Position numbers and translations under genes: made by a program | Origin: Dipetalonema caudispina | Lineage: Eukaryota; Nematoda; Chromadorea; Rhabditida; Onchocercidae | Direction of reading: 5' to 3' | DNA: 64,000 nt | NCBI GenBank assembly: GCA_013365325.1 | Contig: JABVXV010000129.1 | Span: 1 to 64,000, forward strand | Part shown: in pieces, positions 1-12,800 of the stretch | How positions within the stretch are numbered: the stretch's first letter is position 1 | How the letters are laid out: each line of letters opens with the position of its first letter | Notes under the pieces: model-generated | The model's database searches: none | What the model was told of the DNA's origin: nothing | What the model saw: only the letters and a program-made list of their open reading frames with translations

Positions 1-270
1 AATGATGCAGAAATTTTATTGTGAAATATTAATTATTATTACATCATATTACTCTTTATCTTTTTCATTGTAATTTACACAAAATTTTATCTTTTCTATG
101 AAATATAGCGTCACAAATATCTGTGAAAATTTTGAAATGCTGCATCGTTTATTGAATTCGTTCTTTTCGTATATATTTGAATTTCTGTAAAAAATTTTAT
201 CGTTTGCAATTATTTCTTCATTGTTATTCGATTAGTTTCCAATCTTTGCTAGATATTATTTTTGTAATTT

Positions 271-276
271 TTTAGA
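271..276 (+). promoter_or_regulatory. Probable trans-splice acceptor upstream of the aminoacylase start
   Basis: A T-run ending in TTTAG sits with only one base between the AG (274-275) and the ATG at 277. In nematodes an acceptor this close to the start codon is usually the spliced-leader site. A 5'-UTR cis intron is the alternative. Confidence 0.5.
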
Positions 277-2725
277 ATGATTGTTACATCAACGATATCC
301 GAAAAAGAAGATGATATTGCTGTGCGACATTTCCGCGAATATTTACGCATTAATACAGCTCATCCAAATCCAGATTATGGTTAGGAAATGTTTTTGTTTA
401 AAAATAAAATATATTTTTTCTCTTTAGCTAATCTTTGTATCTTTTGGGTTTTTTTTTTTTTTTTTTTTTTTTTGTTATAATCGAAAAGCTTTTATTGAGT
501 ATTGTTCATTCATCTTTTCATTTTAATTCATTTATAGCATTTTATAACATTCCAAAAAAGTATTTTTTCTGACAACGATAAGATTTCGATGGCCGGAATA
601 TTTTATTTTATCATTTGAAAATTATAAAATTCCAATTTGCAAAATAGAACTATTTGTTGATAATACATTGCAGCCAAGAAACTATATTAAAAGTGTTCAT
701 ATTTTCCTGATTGTATTCGAATACGTTCGTACGTAGCAGTACATCCATCTCGTAGGACACAAAAATAAAATCATATCAGTTCTTCCATTTCACCTATTAC
801 CTAACAACATTTATTGCTTAACCTACCTATTAGTGTAGGCTGTGATTACTTCGAACAATCCAATTTTCTGAAGAAATGTTCTGTAACACATATCACATTG
901 TCTTTCGCTATTCTTTAATTGGTATTAATTTTATGCTGAGATAAATTTCAAAAGTTAAAATCTCTACTGCTATACATAGCTTTAAAAAGAGGAATGCTGT
1001 TAATTTCACGAAAAAAAAAAAGGAAGATTTTAGAGAAATGTACGAAGTTTTTATTTGATTTGGCAGATGGATTGAATTTCGAACGATTCGTTCATGAGGT
1101 TTGTCAATTTTTAACTGATTCTTGTGCCATAAAGTAAAAATATCAAAAATTTATGGGGAAAAATTGTGAACAACGCATAATGTGTGTTAAATTTAGCAAA
1201 CAGCTTGAGCAAATATCCGGTTAAAAGTAAGAAGACCATTCTTTTTTGGCTTATAAGAAGGTTGATAATTCACAAATCTGTACATATTTGCAATAGTTAA
1301 TATCTAACTAGTTTATTTACTTCTATTTTCTTCATATAAGCCAAAAAAAAGAATGGCCTTCTTACTGGCTATCCTACTTTTTTCTCTAAGCTAAATCTGA
1401 AATCGAAATATGCAAAAATGTTAGTTTTATTTCGTTGATTAGTGAATTTAATACTAAAATAAACAATTTTCAAGTATTATGTATATGTATTTTTAGTGTG
1501 TACCGGGCAAGCCATTTGTTATTATGACTTTACGTGGACGTGATGAATCACTTCCATCTCTTATGCTTTATTCGCATACCGATGTTGTTCCTACACCTAA
1601 CATAGTAAGAAATGGTATTTTTTCCTTTTTTAGAATGAAAAGAATTGATAAATTTTTGCCTATTTCAAGGATTTGCTGATGATTTTGGAAAGATTACTTC
1701 AATTTCTTTACTTCGATTTCTCGATTAAAAAAAAAACAGCCATTTTTAATTTTGAATTTCATTGCAGGAATACTGGAAATTTGATCCATTTGCTGCAGTA
1801 AAAGATGTAGATGGGAAAATTTATGGTCGTGGTACACAAGATATGAAATCTATTGGTATTCAATATGTTGAAGCATTACGACGCTTATTTCAAAGTGGCC
1901 AAAAAAATTTTTTACGAACAATACATATTGTATGGGGTCCAGGTTTGCTTTTGTTCCTAACTCATAACCTTATCGCATTTTCCTGGGAAAAATAAACAAT
2001 TGAATAGTTTCAGATGAAGAAATAGGTGGTGAAGATGGAATGGAGAAATTTGCAAAAAGTGAAGTATTCACAAAACTAAATGTTGCCTTTGTTTTGGATG
2101 AAGGTTTGCCAACAGAAGAGGAATCTTTTAAAGTATATTATGCTGAAAGATGTCCATGGTGTACGTTTTCCTGATATTATGTTTTCTAAGCATTTTTAGA
2201 TTGAAATAGTTTATAAATAATTAGTTTTGCAATTCATTGCAATAGGGAGCTAAAACATTTAAAAATCTAAAGTACTTATCTTGTTTTGCAGGGCTTGCTG
2301 TAAGTTGTAAAGGTCAAGCGGGACATGGATCGCAATTAGTCGAAAATACTACAAGTGAAAAACTGGTAAAATGCTTACCTTCTCATTTCAATCGTTTATA
2401 AAGTTCCTCATTCTCTTAAAAAATTTGACTCAGTTTTAATCCTGAAGGACCCTGAGGTAATGTTAATTATTCTACATGGCGTAATTATATGCATAATTAG
2501 GAACATTTCTTCAGCAAAGAATAATCAACAGTTTTATGGGATTCAGGGAAGAGCAAAAAAGGCTACTTCAATTGAATCAAGATCTGTCGCCATCTAGTGT
2601 AATCTCTGTCAATTTGACAAAGATTGAGGTATTTCTATGACAATTTTCGTCATGTAATTTCAATTATCACCAGCATCATGTTGTAATGATTAATTTTTTA
2701 ATGCGGAAATCATGTATCATAAGGT

Positions 2726-2769
<44 letters not shown>

Positions 2770-4219
2770 CATTGATTTTAATTCGGAAAACAGGAAGCTA
2801 ATCATTTCATTGATCAAATATACTTTTTTTACAAATACGACCCTATGATAAATTAAAGTGAGCAAATTATTTGAAAGGAAACTTTCAGGAGAGAAATTTG
2901 CTAAAATAAAATTTTAGGGTGGAGTTCAGATGAATGTGTTGCCAACTGAGATTAAAATATGTAAGTTTTATTCTAAATTCGTTGGTAATATTCAAGTATT
3001 GGAGACATGCACTCACCAGTTTTTTGGGACTAATGAAGCATGCTAACAAGGATTCCCTGGTGTATAATTATGCGGCAGAACTACTATATATTGGCCCATA
3101 AACAGAAGTCATAGTATGGTAGATGTTTGAATTATCAGTGTGATCCTTAATTAGACAGTTAATGATTATCCATCTCTATTATTTATCATAATTTCGTTGG
3201 TCATAATTGCTATTAGTTATTGGAATTGGTAAAACTGTTTTTGGTCTTATTTTTAGGGTTCGATCTTCGAGTACCACCAATGCACAACTTTGAGGTTGGA
3301 TAACCATTTTGGCAGACAGCAGTAATTTTAGCACATCAGAATTTACCACGCTGGGTAGTTAATTGGAGCGCAGAAGCTTGACTATTATCATTAATCATTA
3401 TCGATATGAATAGCTAAACTACTCGTTGTTATTATTAAATTCTATTTGCAGGAGCTGGAAAATCAAATCAGCAAATGGTGCACCGATGCGGGCAGTGATG
3501 TGACATACAGCTTTATAAAGGTATATATAAACATTTACCATTTCATATTAACATTTCATTTGACTGCTTTAATATCATTAATATATTTTTAAATTTTCTG
3601 TTTCGAATTTGCATAGCTTAGAATACAAGAATCAAGGCGATGACTCCAGCAACAGATGACGATCCGTGGTGGCATGCATTCTCATCAGTTTTCAAACAAT
3701 TGTATGTTTTGTGATTTGATCATTCATTCCAGTAATGTAATGCTACAGGATTATTTCTAGCTGTTCACTAAACCGTAGCTGAAAATAACTTCTGAACTTT
3801 TTTTTTTTACTGCAAATTTCAATAATTTTTCATTGAGGAATTATCCGATATCAGTGGACATCTTTCCGGGTTCAACTGATTCGCGTTTTCTGAGACAGGT
3901 TTGCTAATTCATTTTTTTTTTTCTCCTTATTTGATTTATCCAAAATTCGAATGTGACTTTACTAACAGTTTATATCTCATATTAATCTGATTTTTTGTAT
4001 TGCGGGAAAAATTTGAACTTATTCGCATTAATAGAAATTTTTGTTTATAAATTTATCTCGATATTCCAGAAAGGAATACGATCGATCGGTTTTAGTCCAA
4101 TCAATAAAACGCCTATATTACTTCATGCTCCTAATGAATGCATTACTGAAGAATGTTTTTTAAATGGCGTGACAATTTACGAAAAATTAATCGAGAAACT
4201 TGCTAATTTACCTGAATAG
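277..4219 (+). CDS. ACY1: Aminoacylase-1 (M20 zinc peptidase), 13 exons, complete
   Basis: Cytosolic enzyme that hydrolyses N-acyl amino acids to amino acid plus carboxylate. Exons: 277-379, 1034-1098, 1497-1604, 1768-1942, 2014-2160, 2292-2365, 2515-2628, 2918-2960, 3257-3294, 3452-3520, 3622-3701, 3838-3898, 4070-4219; total 1227 nt, 408 aa, the same length as human ACY1. All phases agree and every junction is GT..AG. Family motifs are in order: HTDVVP with metal ligands H83/D85, bridging D117 in RGTQDMK, catalytic DEE at 151-153, metal ligand D179 in VLDEG, GHGS loop after WWLAVS, and C-terminal LLHAPNE with H378. All expected zinc and catalytic residues are present, so it should be active. 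The start is the first ATG, one base after a TTTTTTAG acceptor. A possible polyadenylation signal AATAAA lies at 4547. The motif assignment is from family knowledge; the exon joins are read from sequence. Confidence 0.95.
1227..1365. repeat. Long near-perfect inverted repeat inside aminoacylase intron 2
   Basis: The left arm 1227-1255 and right arm 1335-1365 are reverse complements over about 29 bases, with one G/A change and two extra A residues in the right arm. The loop is about 79 nt. The repeat lies wholly in the intron between exons 2 and 3. It could be a MITE-like remnant or a hairpin in the pre-mRNA. Confidence 0.75.
2729..2766. repeat. (TA)n microsatellite in aminoacylase intron 7
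   Basis: Uninterrupted TA dinucleotide run of about 19 units, entirely intronic. Confidence 0.9.
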
Positions 4220-5298
4220 CCATCCTCGTAATGTTTCTGTCAGATAATTTTCCTTTAGTTTTTTCTCAAGAATGAATGTTAATGTAAACTGGAAAGATAT
4301 TGAATGCATTTTAATATATCGGTTATTTTCTCCACTTCGTGAACAGCTTTTTCGTGCTTGCAGGATCATGCCAAAAAATGACAGCTCATTTTTTCACTTT
4401 TTGCTTCCTTTTTCATGTTTTCACCATATATTTTGTTCAGAAAAGAACAAACATCGAGTGATGCAAAATATGTGAATTGTGATAGAAATTCTAAATTTTA
4501 TGAATTTCCATAATGATTACTTAAATTATCACCTTTGTTTGTGGATAATAAAAATGGTATTGATTATTGCTGATAAGCACATCGTATCATATATCGCTTT
4601 TGAACGTATTAGAACAAGATGTTAGACTATAGTTAAAGAATGAAAAACAAGTGATGAGTGGTGGAAGATTTATAGAAAGCGGAAAGGAATCATTTGATTG
4701 GAACACACTATGGTTATTAGGTATTTCCAAATTCAATCAAAAAAGAGATCGAATGTCTTAACAAATATTATATATACTTTTCAAATTGAGCTAATACTGA
4801 ATAAATTCAATCTTTATATCGAGTTAAGATTTCCAAAAAAGAAAACATTTGCTACAAATGACGTAGATAAATCCTAAACATTTGCATTATAATATTCACT
4901 TTTTAATATTTAAAAAAAAAAAAATGTTCTACAGTAACTGAAACAGGAATAAATTTAGTTTTGTTCGAAAGTCACTTTGAATTTTTTAGACCAAACTATT
5001 TTTATATTATATATGTAATACTTTAGGTTAAAAAATTCCAAGTGAAAATGAAAAGTATTAATTTACTCTTTTCAACAATGCAGAAAAGATTATTGCAATC
5101 AGATGGAATTTTTAGTCATATAAGCTTATTTATGAAACAAGAATAGTCCATAAATTATTTTGTATTATTATACAATAATTCAATAAAAGCTAATAATATA
5201 CTCCAATCGTCATATATAAACAACATTAGAATGAACTAATAAGATTCCGATCCACCGTATTCTATTCTGGACATAACAAATAATCATTACTTTTAACT

Positions 5299-5425
<127 letters not shown>

Positions 5426-6893
5426 AAATTTGATTATTGAAAGGATATAATCATGAATCTGTCTCATTTTATCTTGTACTTTTGCTATCACAGTCATTTT
5501 TTTTATCACACATATTATCATTTAATTTTGTTTTTTATCATTATCATTTAATTAAGCAACATACATTAATGGCATTGATAGGATAATATTTTTGTGATGA
5601 AACTAATCAATTTTCCCATCTCATTTAATAAATTGATAATAAGAGTAGGTAGGAAATGATTTGAAATGAAAAAACGTGCTAAAATTTTTTCATAATTTGG
5701 TTTGTTATGATGATAGTAAAATTGCGAATAATTTTTGGACAGTTTCATGCAATCATGCAGTTAAATTAACGGTTTGACATATTTTATGATGATTAAAAAA
5801 ATAAAATAAAATAAATAAAAATACGAATATCATATTTGATGACGGTAAGAGTAATGCATATCAATGATTTGACATATTCCATGAAGATAATAAGAGTAGT
5901 AGGGATTAATTGCATAAATTGATTTCTTTTATTTTTGTGACAATAAATGAAAGATGAAGCTAAAGGAAAGACATAAATATAAGAAAGGTAAAAGGTGAAG
6001 TTAACTAAAGTAAAAAATAAGAGAAATATTTGTTATCCTTGTATGGTAAAGTAAAAAAAAAAAGAAATTTTGCAAAAATTCGTTAAAATGAAATGAATAA
6101 AACGATTAGCTCTTACAACGACAACTCAAAAATGAGCCATTTTAATAGCTACAAGCACTGATGCATCTCACTTTTATTAGTAAGTAAAAAAAATTGTATC
6201 TACAAAAGATAATTATAAAATGTTAATAGACATTTCAATAAAGTTTTCCTATAATTCAAGCTTTTTTTCTTTGTTTTTTTACTTGAGTCATCTAAATTTA
6301 TTTTCACAATTTTTCTAAAATATTTTAATATAATATTTCAGTTTTTGCCATTCCTTGCTTCGGTTGAAAATTATGCAAATTATAATTTAATATTTTCAAG
6401 AATTTGGATAATTAATTAAGCGAGAAATCTAGCATGATTGAACTTCCGGATTATGAACAAAATGTTGAAACATTCAAGGTTGATAAAAAAGAATATGAAA
6501 TGTTACAAGATTTTGAATAATCTTCTTGGAAAAATATTACTTAGTTAAGCTGACTGAAAGAGTTTTTTTTTTTTGGTACAATCGAAAAAATTTTAATTAA
6601 TATTTTTAGGTTTCTTCAACATGATTCGCAAAAATGAACAATTTTAAATCATAAAATAAATGTTATTGAGTCACCTTAAAGCAATTAATAAATCTTTTGC
6701 TAAAAACAATAGTAAGTAACTTCATTGCTTTATTAAAATATATTTTGAATAAAAAAATTATAATTATCATTGTCCTTTTTCGTCAACAAGCGCAAATGTT
6801 TCAGAAATATTAAAATGATTATTATAAGCTTGCATATGACAACCATAGATGATCCGATCCAATTTGTTACTTTCAGTATACTGTTATTATTTG

Positions 6894-6932
6894 ATATTTT
6901 GAATATCAAATAATATCAAATATTCAAAATAT
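6894..6932. repeat. Short perfect inverted repeat
   Basis: 13-bp perfect arms (6894-6906 and 6920-6932, ATATTTTGAATAT and its complement) separated by 13 nt. The sequence is very AT-rich, so chance occurrence is possible. Confidence 0.6.
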
Positions 6933-8920
6933 TATCATACTTTTGAGATTTCCCGCTAAGGTTTAATTAATTAAAAGACTAATGAAAAGTACATAGAGAT
7001 ATGGAATAAATTAATTATCTTATATACCGAAAAAAAAAAAAAAAATCTTCTTTTGCTTAAAACTTTGTGATTCGTTGTATATCACGAACAAAATTAAAAG
7101 AAAAAAAAAGGGTTATGGTATTTTATTTATAAAGTATTCCATGGTGGAAAAAATGATAAACATTGTATGATATGAACTTCACAGTACGCAGGTAGATGAT
7201 AAAGAAAAATAAACAAATATTATCGACGATATACTTAATTTTTGGAAGAATTTATGGATAGGCAAACGAAAAATCTAATTTATAAATTGCACTTAAAAAT
7301 TGATTTGATTGTAGCTCCAGCCGTTATCATTGATAATAATATTTTCCGATATGAATTACTCTGCTGGTATTCGAAAAGCTAAAAGAATTAACAGTGATAA
7401 TAGTGACGAAAAAATTTTGTTTAATTTTGCGTTGCGAAATGTAGTATAACAAAATTGCAATCTTTATAAGATCTTTTAAGATAATTGTTTATTAAAATAA
7501 AAAGGAATTGATCATAATATTTCATGATTTAATTCATATTCAAATTGCAATCTTTACATCCACTTTTTCTTTTTTTTTTTTTTTTTTTAAATATAAAAAC
7601 AAACCCTAGTTATTTCATTTAAAAATTTAGCATAATTTTGATTTCATTGCAATATCAGACTTTGTTATGTTGCATAATTGATGATAGTGAATGATTAATG
7701 ATTTGATGGTTGAAAATGATAACGAAATAATAGTAAAGATTAAGATATTTGTTTACTGAGATAAGAATTGTTTCATGAATTAATTTCATATTCAAATTGA
7801 TTATTCTAATTTTATTAATTATTTTAGTTTATTAATTGTTATGTACGAAAAAGTTATCGGTAATATTATATAGTAAGAAGTAATTTGCTACGTTTTGTTT
7901 AGCCAAATATGAATTAGTTTTTTGGTTAAGGAATAAATCGCTTAGGCTTATATTTGCAATAAATCATAAATAATAATACCAGTTCCAATATCATTTCCTG
8001 TGTATAGTAAAGCTTTTGCTTGAATAAAAGCAATAAACAAAATAAAATATATTCTTGGCTCTTTGGCTGCATTTTTAGATACTACCTGAATGATTGGTGA
8101 CAAATGAATGGTTAGAGAGTAGAGAAATCAGGGGAGGAAGTTATGTTATAGAAATTTTTCATCCTTTTTAAGCTCTTATTTAGGTTTAAGCAATTGAATG
8201 ATAAATGCAGAAATTTGAGCGACAGACTAACGAAGGGCGGAAAAAAGTTGATAGAAATATTGAAGCCGTAGTTGGAAAGAATTTCAGATTTAGCCCCCTA
8301 TATTTATAAGCATATTATATGCATGATTAATCATAGCCTAAATCCCTTTTATGCAAAAATGCTAGATTTATTGGACAAACAGAACAACTATTTCATCATG
8401 CTATGTGCAACAGTCATTTTGCTACTATTATTTAATTTATTATCAATTTATCCATTTTCATCTAAAAAAATTCAACTTCTATAATCATTTTAAGCGATGG
8501 TAGTAGAACTGATTGCTTATCATCTTAATTTAAACATTTCAAATAGATCAGCATAGTTGTATGAAAATTTCTGGTACCATGATGTTAAACGAATTGCATA
8601 ATTGTTGAAAATATTTATCATCTATCGAATTATTGCAAATCAATGCATTCTGGGAAATCTTTTGCTTTTGCAACTTCCTGAAAAATCCTTTTCTCCATTT
8701 GTCAACTAAGCTATTCTTTAAGCAGATCTTTCTTTCTCACTACAAATGTTAATTGATATTTTCGTAGTATAAATATTATTCGCTTTTTTCCAAACTTTTC
8801 GAAATTGATTTTCCTTTTTTTTTTTTTTTGAATTTTCTAAATGAAAAAATTTTAATTAGAAAAAAATTTTGTATATTCAATTAACATTGCTAATGTTTTT
8901 TTTTTCTTTTTTTTTTTTTT

Positions 8921-8924
8921 CAAG
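8921..8924 (+). promoter_or_regulatory. Probable trans-splice or 5'-UTR acceptor of the LDLa/EGF gene
   Basis: A long T/C tract ends in TTTTCAAG at 8924, 75 nt before the chosen ATG at 9000. No ATG in the coding frame occurs between the two; the ATG at 8959 opens only a 13-codon frame. Confidence 0.4.
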
Positions 8925-8999
8925 GGAACTACAATTTTTATCGTATTATTACTTCTAAATGCTTGTCGTCGTGTTGTTGCAAGGCGACGACAACGGCTA

Positions 9000-10866
9000 A
9001 TGATTGTATTTGTTTACTATTTGCAACGACAACTACAACGACAACAATTACTATTGATAGCACTTTTATTACAATTATCACCTATGCAACGTAATTTTGA
9101 CGTATCAGCTCAGTGGATTACAGTCGCTGGTATGTTACTCACTATCAATATTTCCACAAAATTCTTTAAAATATTCAAAATTTTAAATCATTTTTAAGCC
9201 ATAATTTATTTGGAAGACAATTATTATATCTGAAGTGATTTTTTTTTTTCGCTTCTAAAAGTAAAATACCTTTAGGGGAATTTCTCCTTCTTCCTTTATT
9301 CTTGCAAATATTTTATGACTCTCATTATCTGCTAATAAATCGGATTTGCAATTTAATTCAAATCGTTTGAATTATACCAGGTAAATTTGCTGCTGTCGAA
9401 TGTAGTAGTATTGTTATTAGGAAGCTCCGTTACTCTGTATTTCAGTTCCACATGAAATCCCATGTTATCCAGAAAGTTCCGCAATTATTCTTTCTGTTAT
9501 AGAATTTTCTATGCGTGTCCCGGGTCGTTGTACGGTTGTTTCTGGTACCAGTAGTAATTCAAAAAATTGGCGACGACAACAATTTGATTGTGATGGTAGT
9601 AAATTGCTACCACAACAACAACGTCGTTGCATTCCCCTTCAGCATTTCCACGACGGGATCGTAGATTGTCCCGATGGAAGTGATGAGTGTAAGTTAACTG
9701 ATAAATTAAGTTTTGTAGTATTGTAATCTTTTTTTAAATAAATCAATTTCAATTTCTCTAATAACTGATGGTTCCTCGAAATGAGCATTATTAAAATTTG
9801 TTCCACATAAGTTATTAATTGAAAAATTTAAGTAATATGACAAAATTTATGGTTTCTAGAAAAATTTTGAATATGAAAATATTTCAGCAAAAAAGAAATT
9901 ACAATTAATCAGTTGAATAACTTCAGCTAAACAATAGATCAAAATTTTTGCATAATTTAACTGAATTTAATTTCCAATCCTAGCATTTTTTTTTTATAAA
10001 TTTTTATTTTCCAGTTTGCTTTCCCGGTTACATCAAATGTGGCTCATACTGTGTGTCACTACAATATGCGGCTCAGTGCTTTATTAATCCTAGTATGTTT
10101 ACTTATTTTATTAGCTGCGAAATTTGAACATTTTAATTCATTGATTTCATATTTGTTTCAGGATGTGATAATTCACCAACATCACCACAATTTTGTGATG
10201 TCACTAGTAAGTATCATTAATTTGTATTTTAATAAGAAAATTTAAATCATCAAAAAAAAAAATTTTTTGTTTGTCTGGAAAATTTTATCAGTTTTATTAA
10301 TTTTGAATCAAATAATAATTAAGTAAATATTGTTTGAATCGAACATAATACCTTCATCTATCGTATGAAAAATTACAGTAGTATATACTTCTAAATTAAT
10401 GAATTAACGATGTGCAAATTCGTTTGAATTCCATTTGTAAAGATTGATTCGTAAAGCATTGAAAGGAGTGAATGAATAATTCGAATTTATTGCAAGTTGA
10501 TCTGATTGAGATTTACAGTACGATATGTAAATTAAGCAATCATTTATATCTGATGGTGATCAACCAATTGTATGATAATTCAATGTGAAATGTGAAAAGC
10601 TTGAAATTTTCCGTTTCTTCTTTTTTTTTTTTTTTTTTTTTTCAGAAAAAAAATTATGTTCAATTGAGGGAACAGTGCCTTGCAAAGGTTTCGGTGAATG
10701 TGTTATGAGGAAATGGATTGAAAATGGCGAAACTAATTGCATCGATAAATCCGATGAAGGTCATTTTCCTCAAGTAATTTTCCTTTTTATGTCGAATTTA
10801 GTGAATTCAATATACATGTACGTTGATTGATGTGAGAGCAAATGATCAATTAGAGATGATATTCGC

Positions 10867-10897
<31 letters not shown>

Positions 10898-12765
10898 AAA
10901 GAAAAACAAGCTTGGATTATTATTTAATTTAAGCGACTTCCGTTCAAATTATTACAATGGCATTTAATTTTCAGATCTTGCTTATATTGCTGTATTCGGT
11001 ATCAGACGTGGTGCTAATCCATATCCAGGTTTGCAATTTGGTAGCAATACATCTGAGGACTTTCGTGATATGATTAGCAGCACCCAAAGAATTATCTCAC
11101 CTTGGCTTCAATCAATTTCTCCTTCACCATCATATCTTAGTTCAACAAACGATACCGATTATGATTCTATTTCTTATATCACAGAAGAGTGGAATAATGC
11201 AACCATTCAATCGACAACCGAACAATTCGTATTCCAAATACCAAATAATGACTTGAATGTCAAAGATTTCAATTCTCCAGATTTCGACATTACGACAGTT
11301 GGATTTACCAACAAAGCAGAAATCGTTAACGATTCCATTCAAGTAAACCATCAGGTACAGCAAAATTCTCAAAATGTGGTTCCGAATAATGGACAACAGC
11401 ACTCGTCAAACACTTTTCAGAATTTTACCATGCGAATTGGCAGTAATCAAGCAGGACATAACGATAGTAATAACTCAACTACCATAACTACTACTTATCA
11501 ACTTCATTTGACCACTGTAAAACCGAGTACAGTTAATTTTTTCACTGCTAATCCTAGTACTACAATGCAGCAATCATCTTTCATTTACCGCCCTGCTGAA
11601 AATTCGACACAAAAAATTGCAAGAAAATTAGAAAATTCAGTAAGAACATCAACAAATTCAGCAAGTTCACATAATGTTGAAAAGTTATATGGAAACCGTT
11701 ACAATGAACTATTATCATCAGCAGCTAAATCATCCAGTACTATCCGAACCGATAACGATAATAATAAATTAGAATACAGTGGTACCGTAAAACAAGATAA
11801 TGTCATTATATCAAATGACATTTCATTATCATCACCATCATCTAATCAACCACAGAATCAAAATGGTACTATCAATCCTTCGGCAAATAGTATATCAAAT
11901 AGTGCCAAAGATACGGCAATAATACCAATGGAACCACAACAAATTTCGCCAGCAATCATACCAAATCAACAGCCAGAAGAAAACAATATAAATACACCAC
12001 AAAATGGTAGCATTTTTTTCTTCTCTCTCCCTTTCTCTCTCTCTCCTTCTTAAATAAAGAATTCATTACACAATGTTATCAATAATCTTATTTATCAACT
12101 GTAAGCAGATAATTTTGAGCATTACAGATAACTTCACTAACATCATCATTAGTACCACATCTAATCCATCACCGGATCAGATGGCTTGCGCTCGTTACGA
12201 GTATGCAGAAGCACAACGTTTGGTGCCCAAGCCTTCCTGTACCTGTCCACCGGGACAAATGCCAAACGGTGAACATGCCGTATGTAAGAGTATGTATTTA
12301 GCATTTAATTTTTTAAAATTCAATTTCAGCAGTTCTTGAACTTTTGAAAATTCAAAAATTTACTGTTTCGAAATCTCATAAAAACCTGAAATTTTGATCT
12401 ACCTATAATACTATATTCAGGAATAAGACTCATAAATAAAGCTATCCTGTACATTTACATTTATTTTGATATGAGAGAAATCAAAGTAGAAGTTGTTGCT
12501 CATTAATAATTTTGTTTTCTTCTCAGTCATTTTATTTATTTCCCAGCAACTATCGTATCAACATTTGGCATAGATGTACATAATATGTGTGGTGGTATGG
12601 AAACGGATCCGGAAGAACGACCTCGACTTGCTATTTTGGTGGTTAGTTTTTTTTATTCGCACATTTTCTAAATGATATTAGAACTTTTCAAGCTTTTATC
12701 ACTGATTATTTGATGATTTACAAGCTAAAGTTTTCTTTCTACAGATATAAACACAAACAATAGGA

Positions 12766-12800
<35 letters not shown>

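Noticed and set aside
8272..8484. 70-codon frame with a hydrophobic stretch upstream of the LDLa/EGF gene
   Set aside because: Starts without ATG, composition matches the AT-rich background, no splice or domain evidence.
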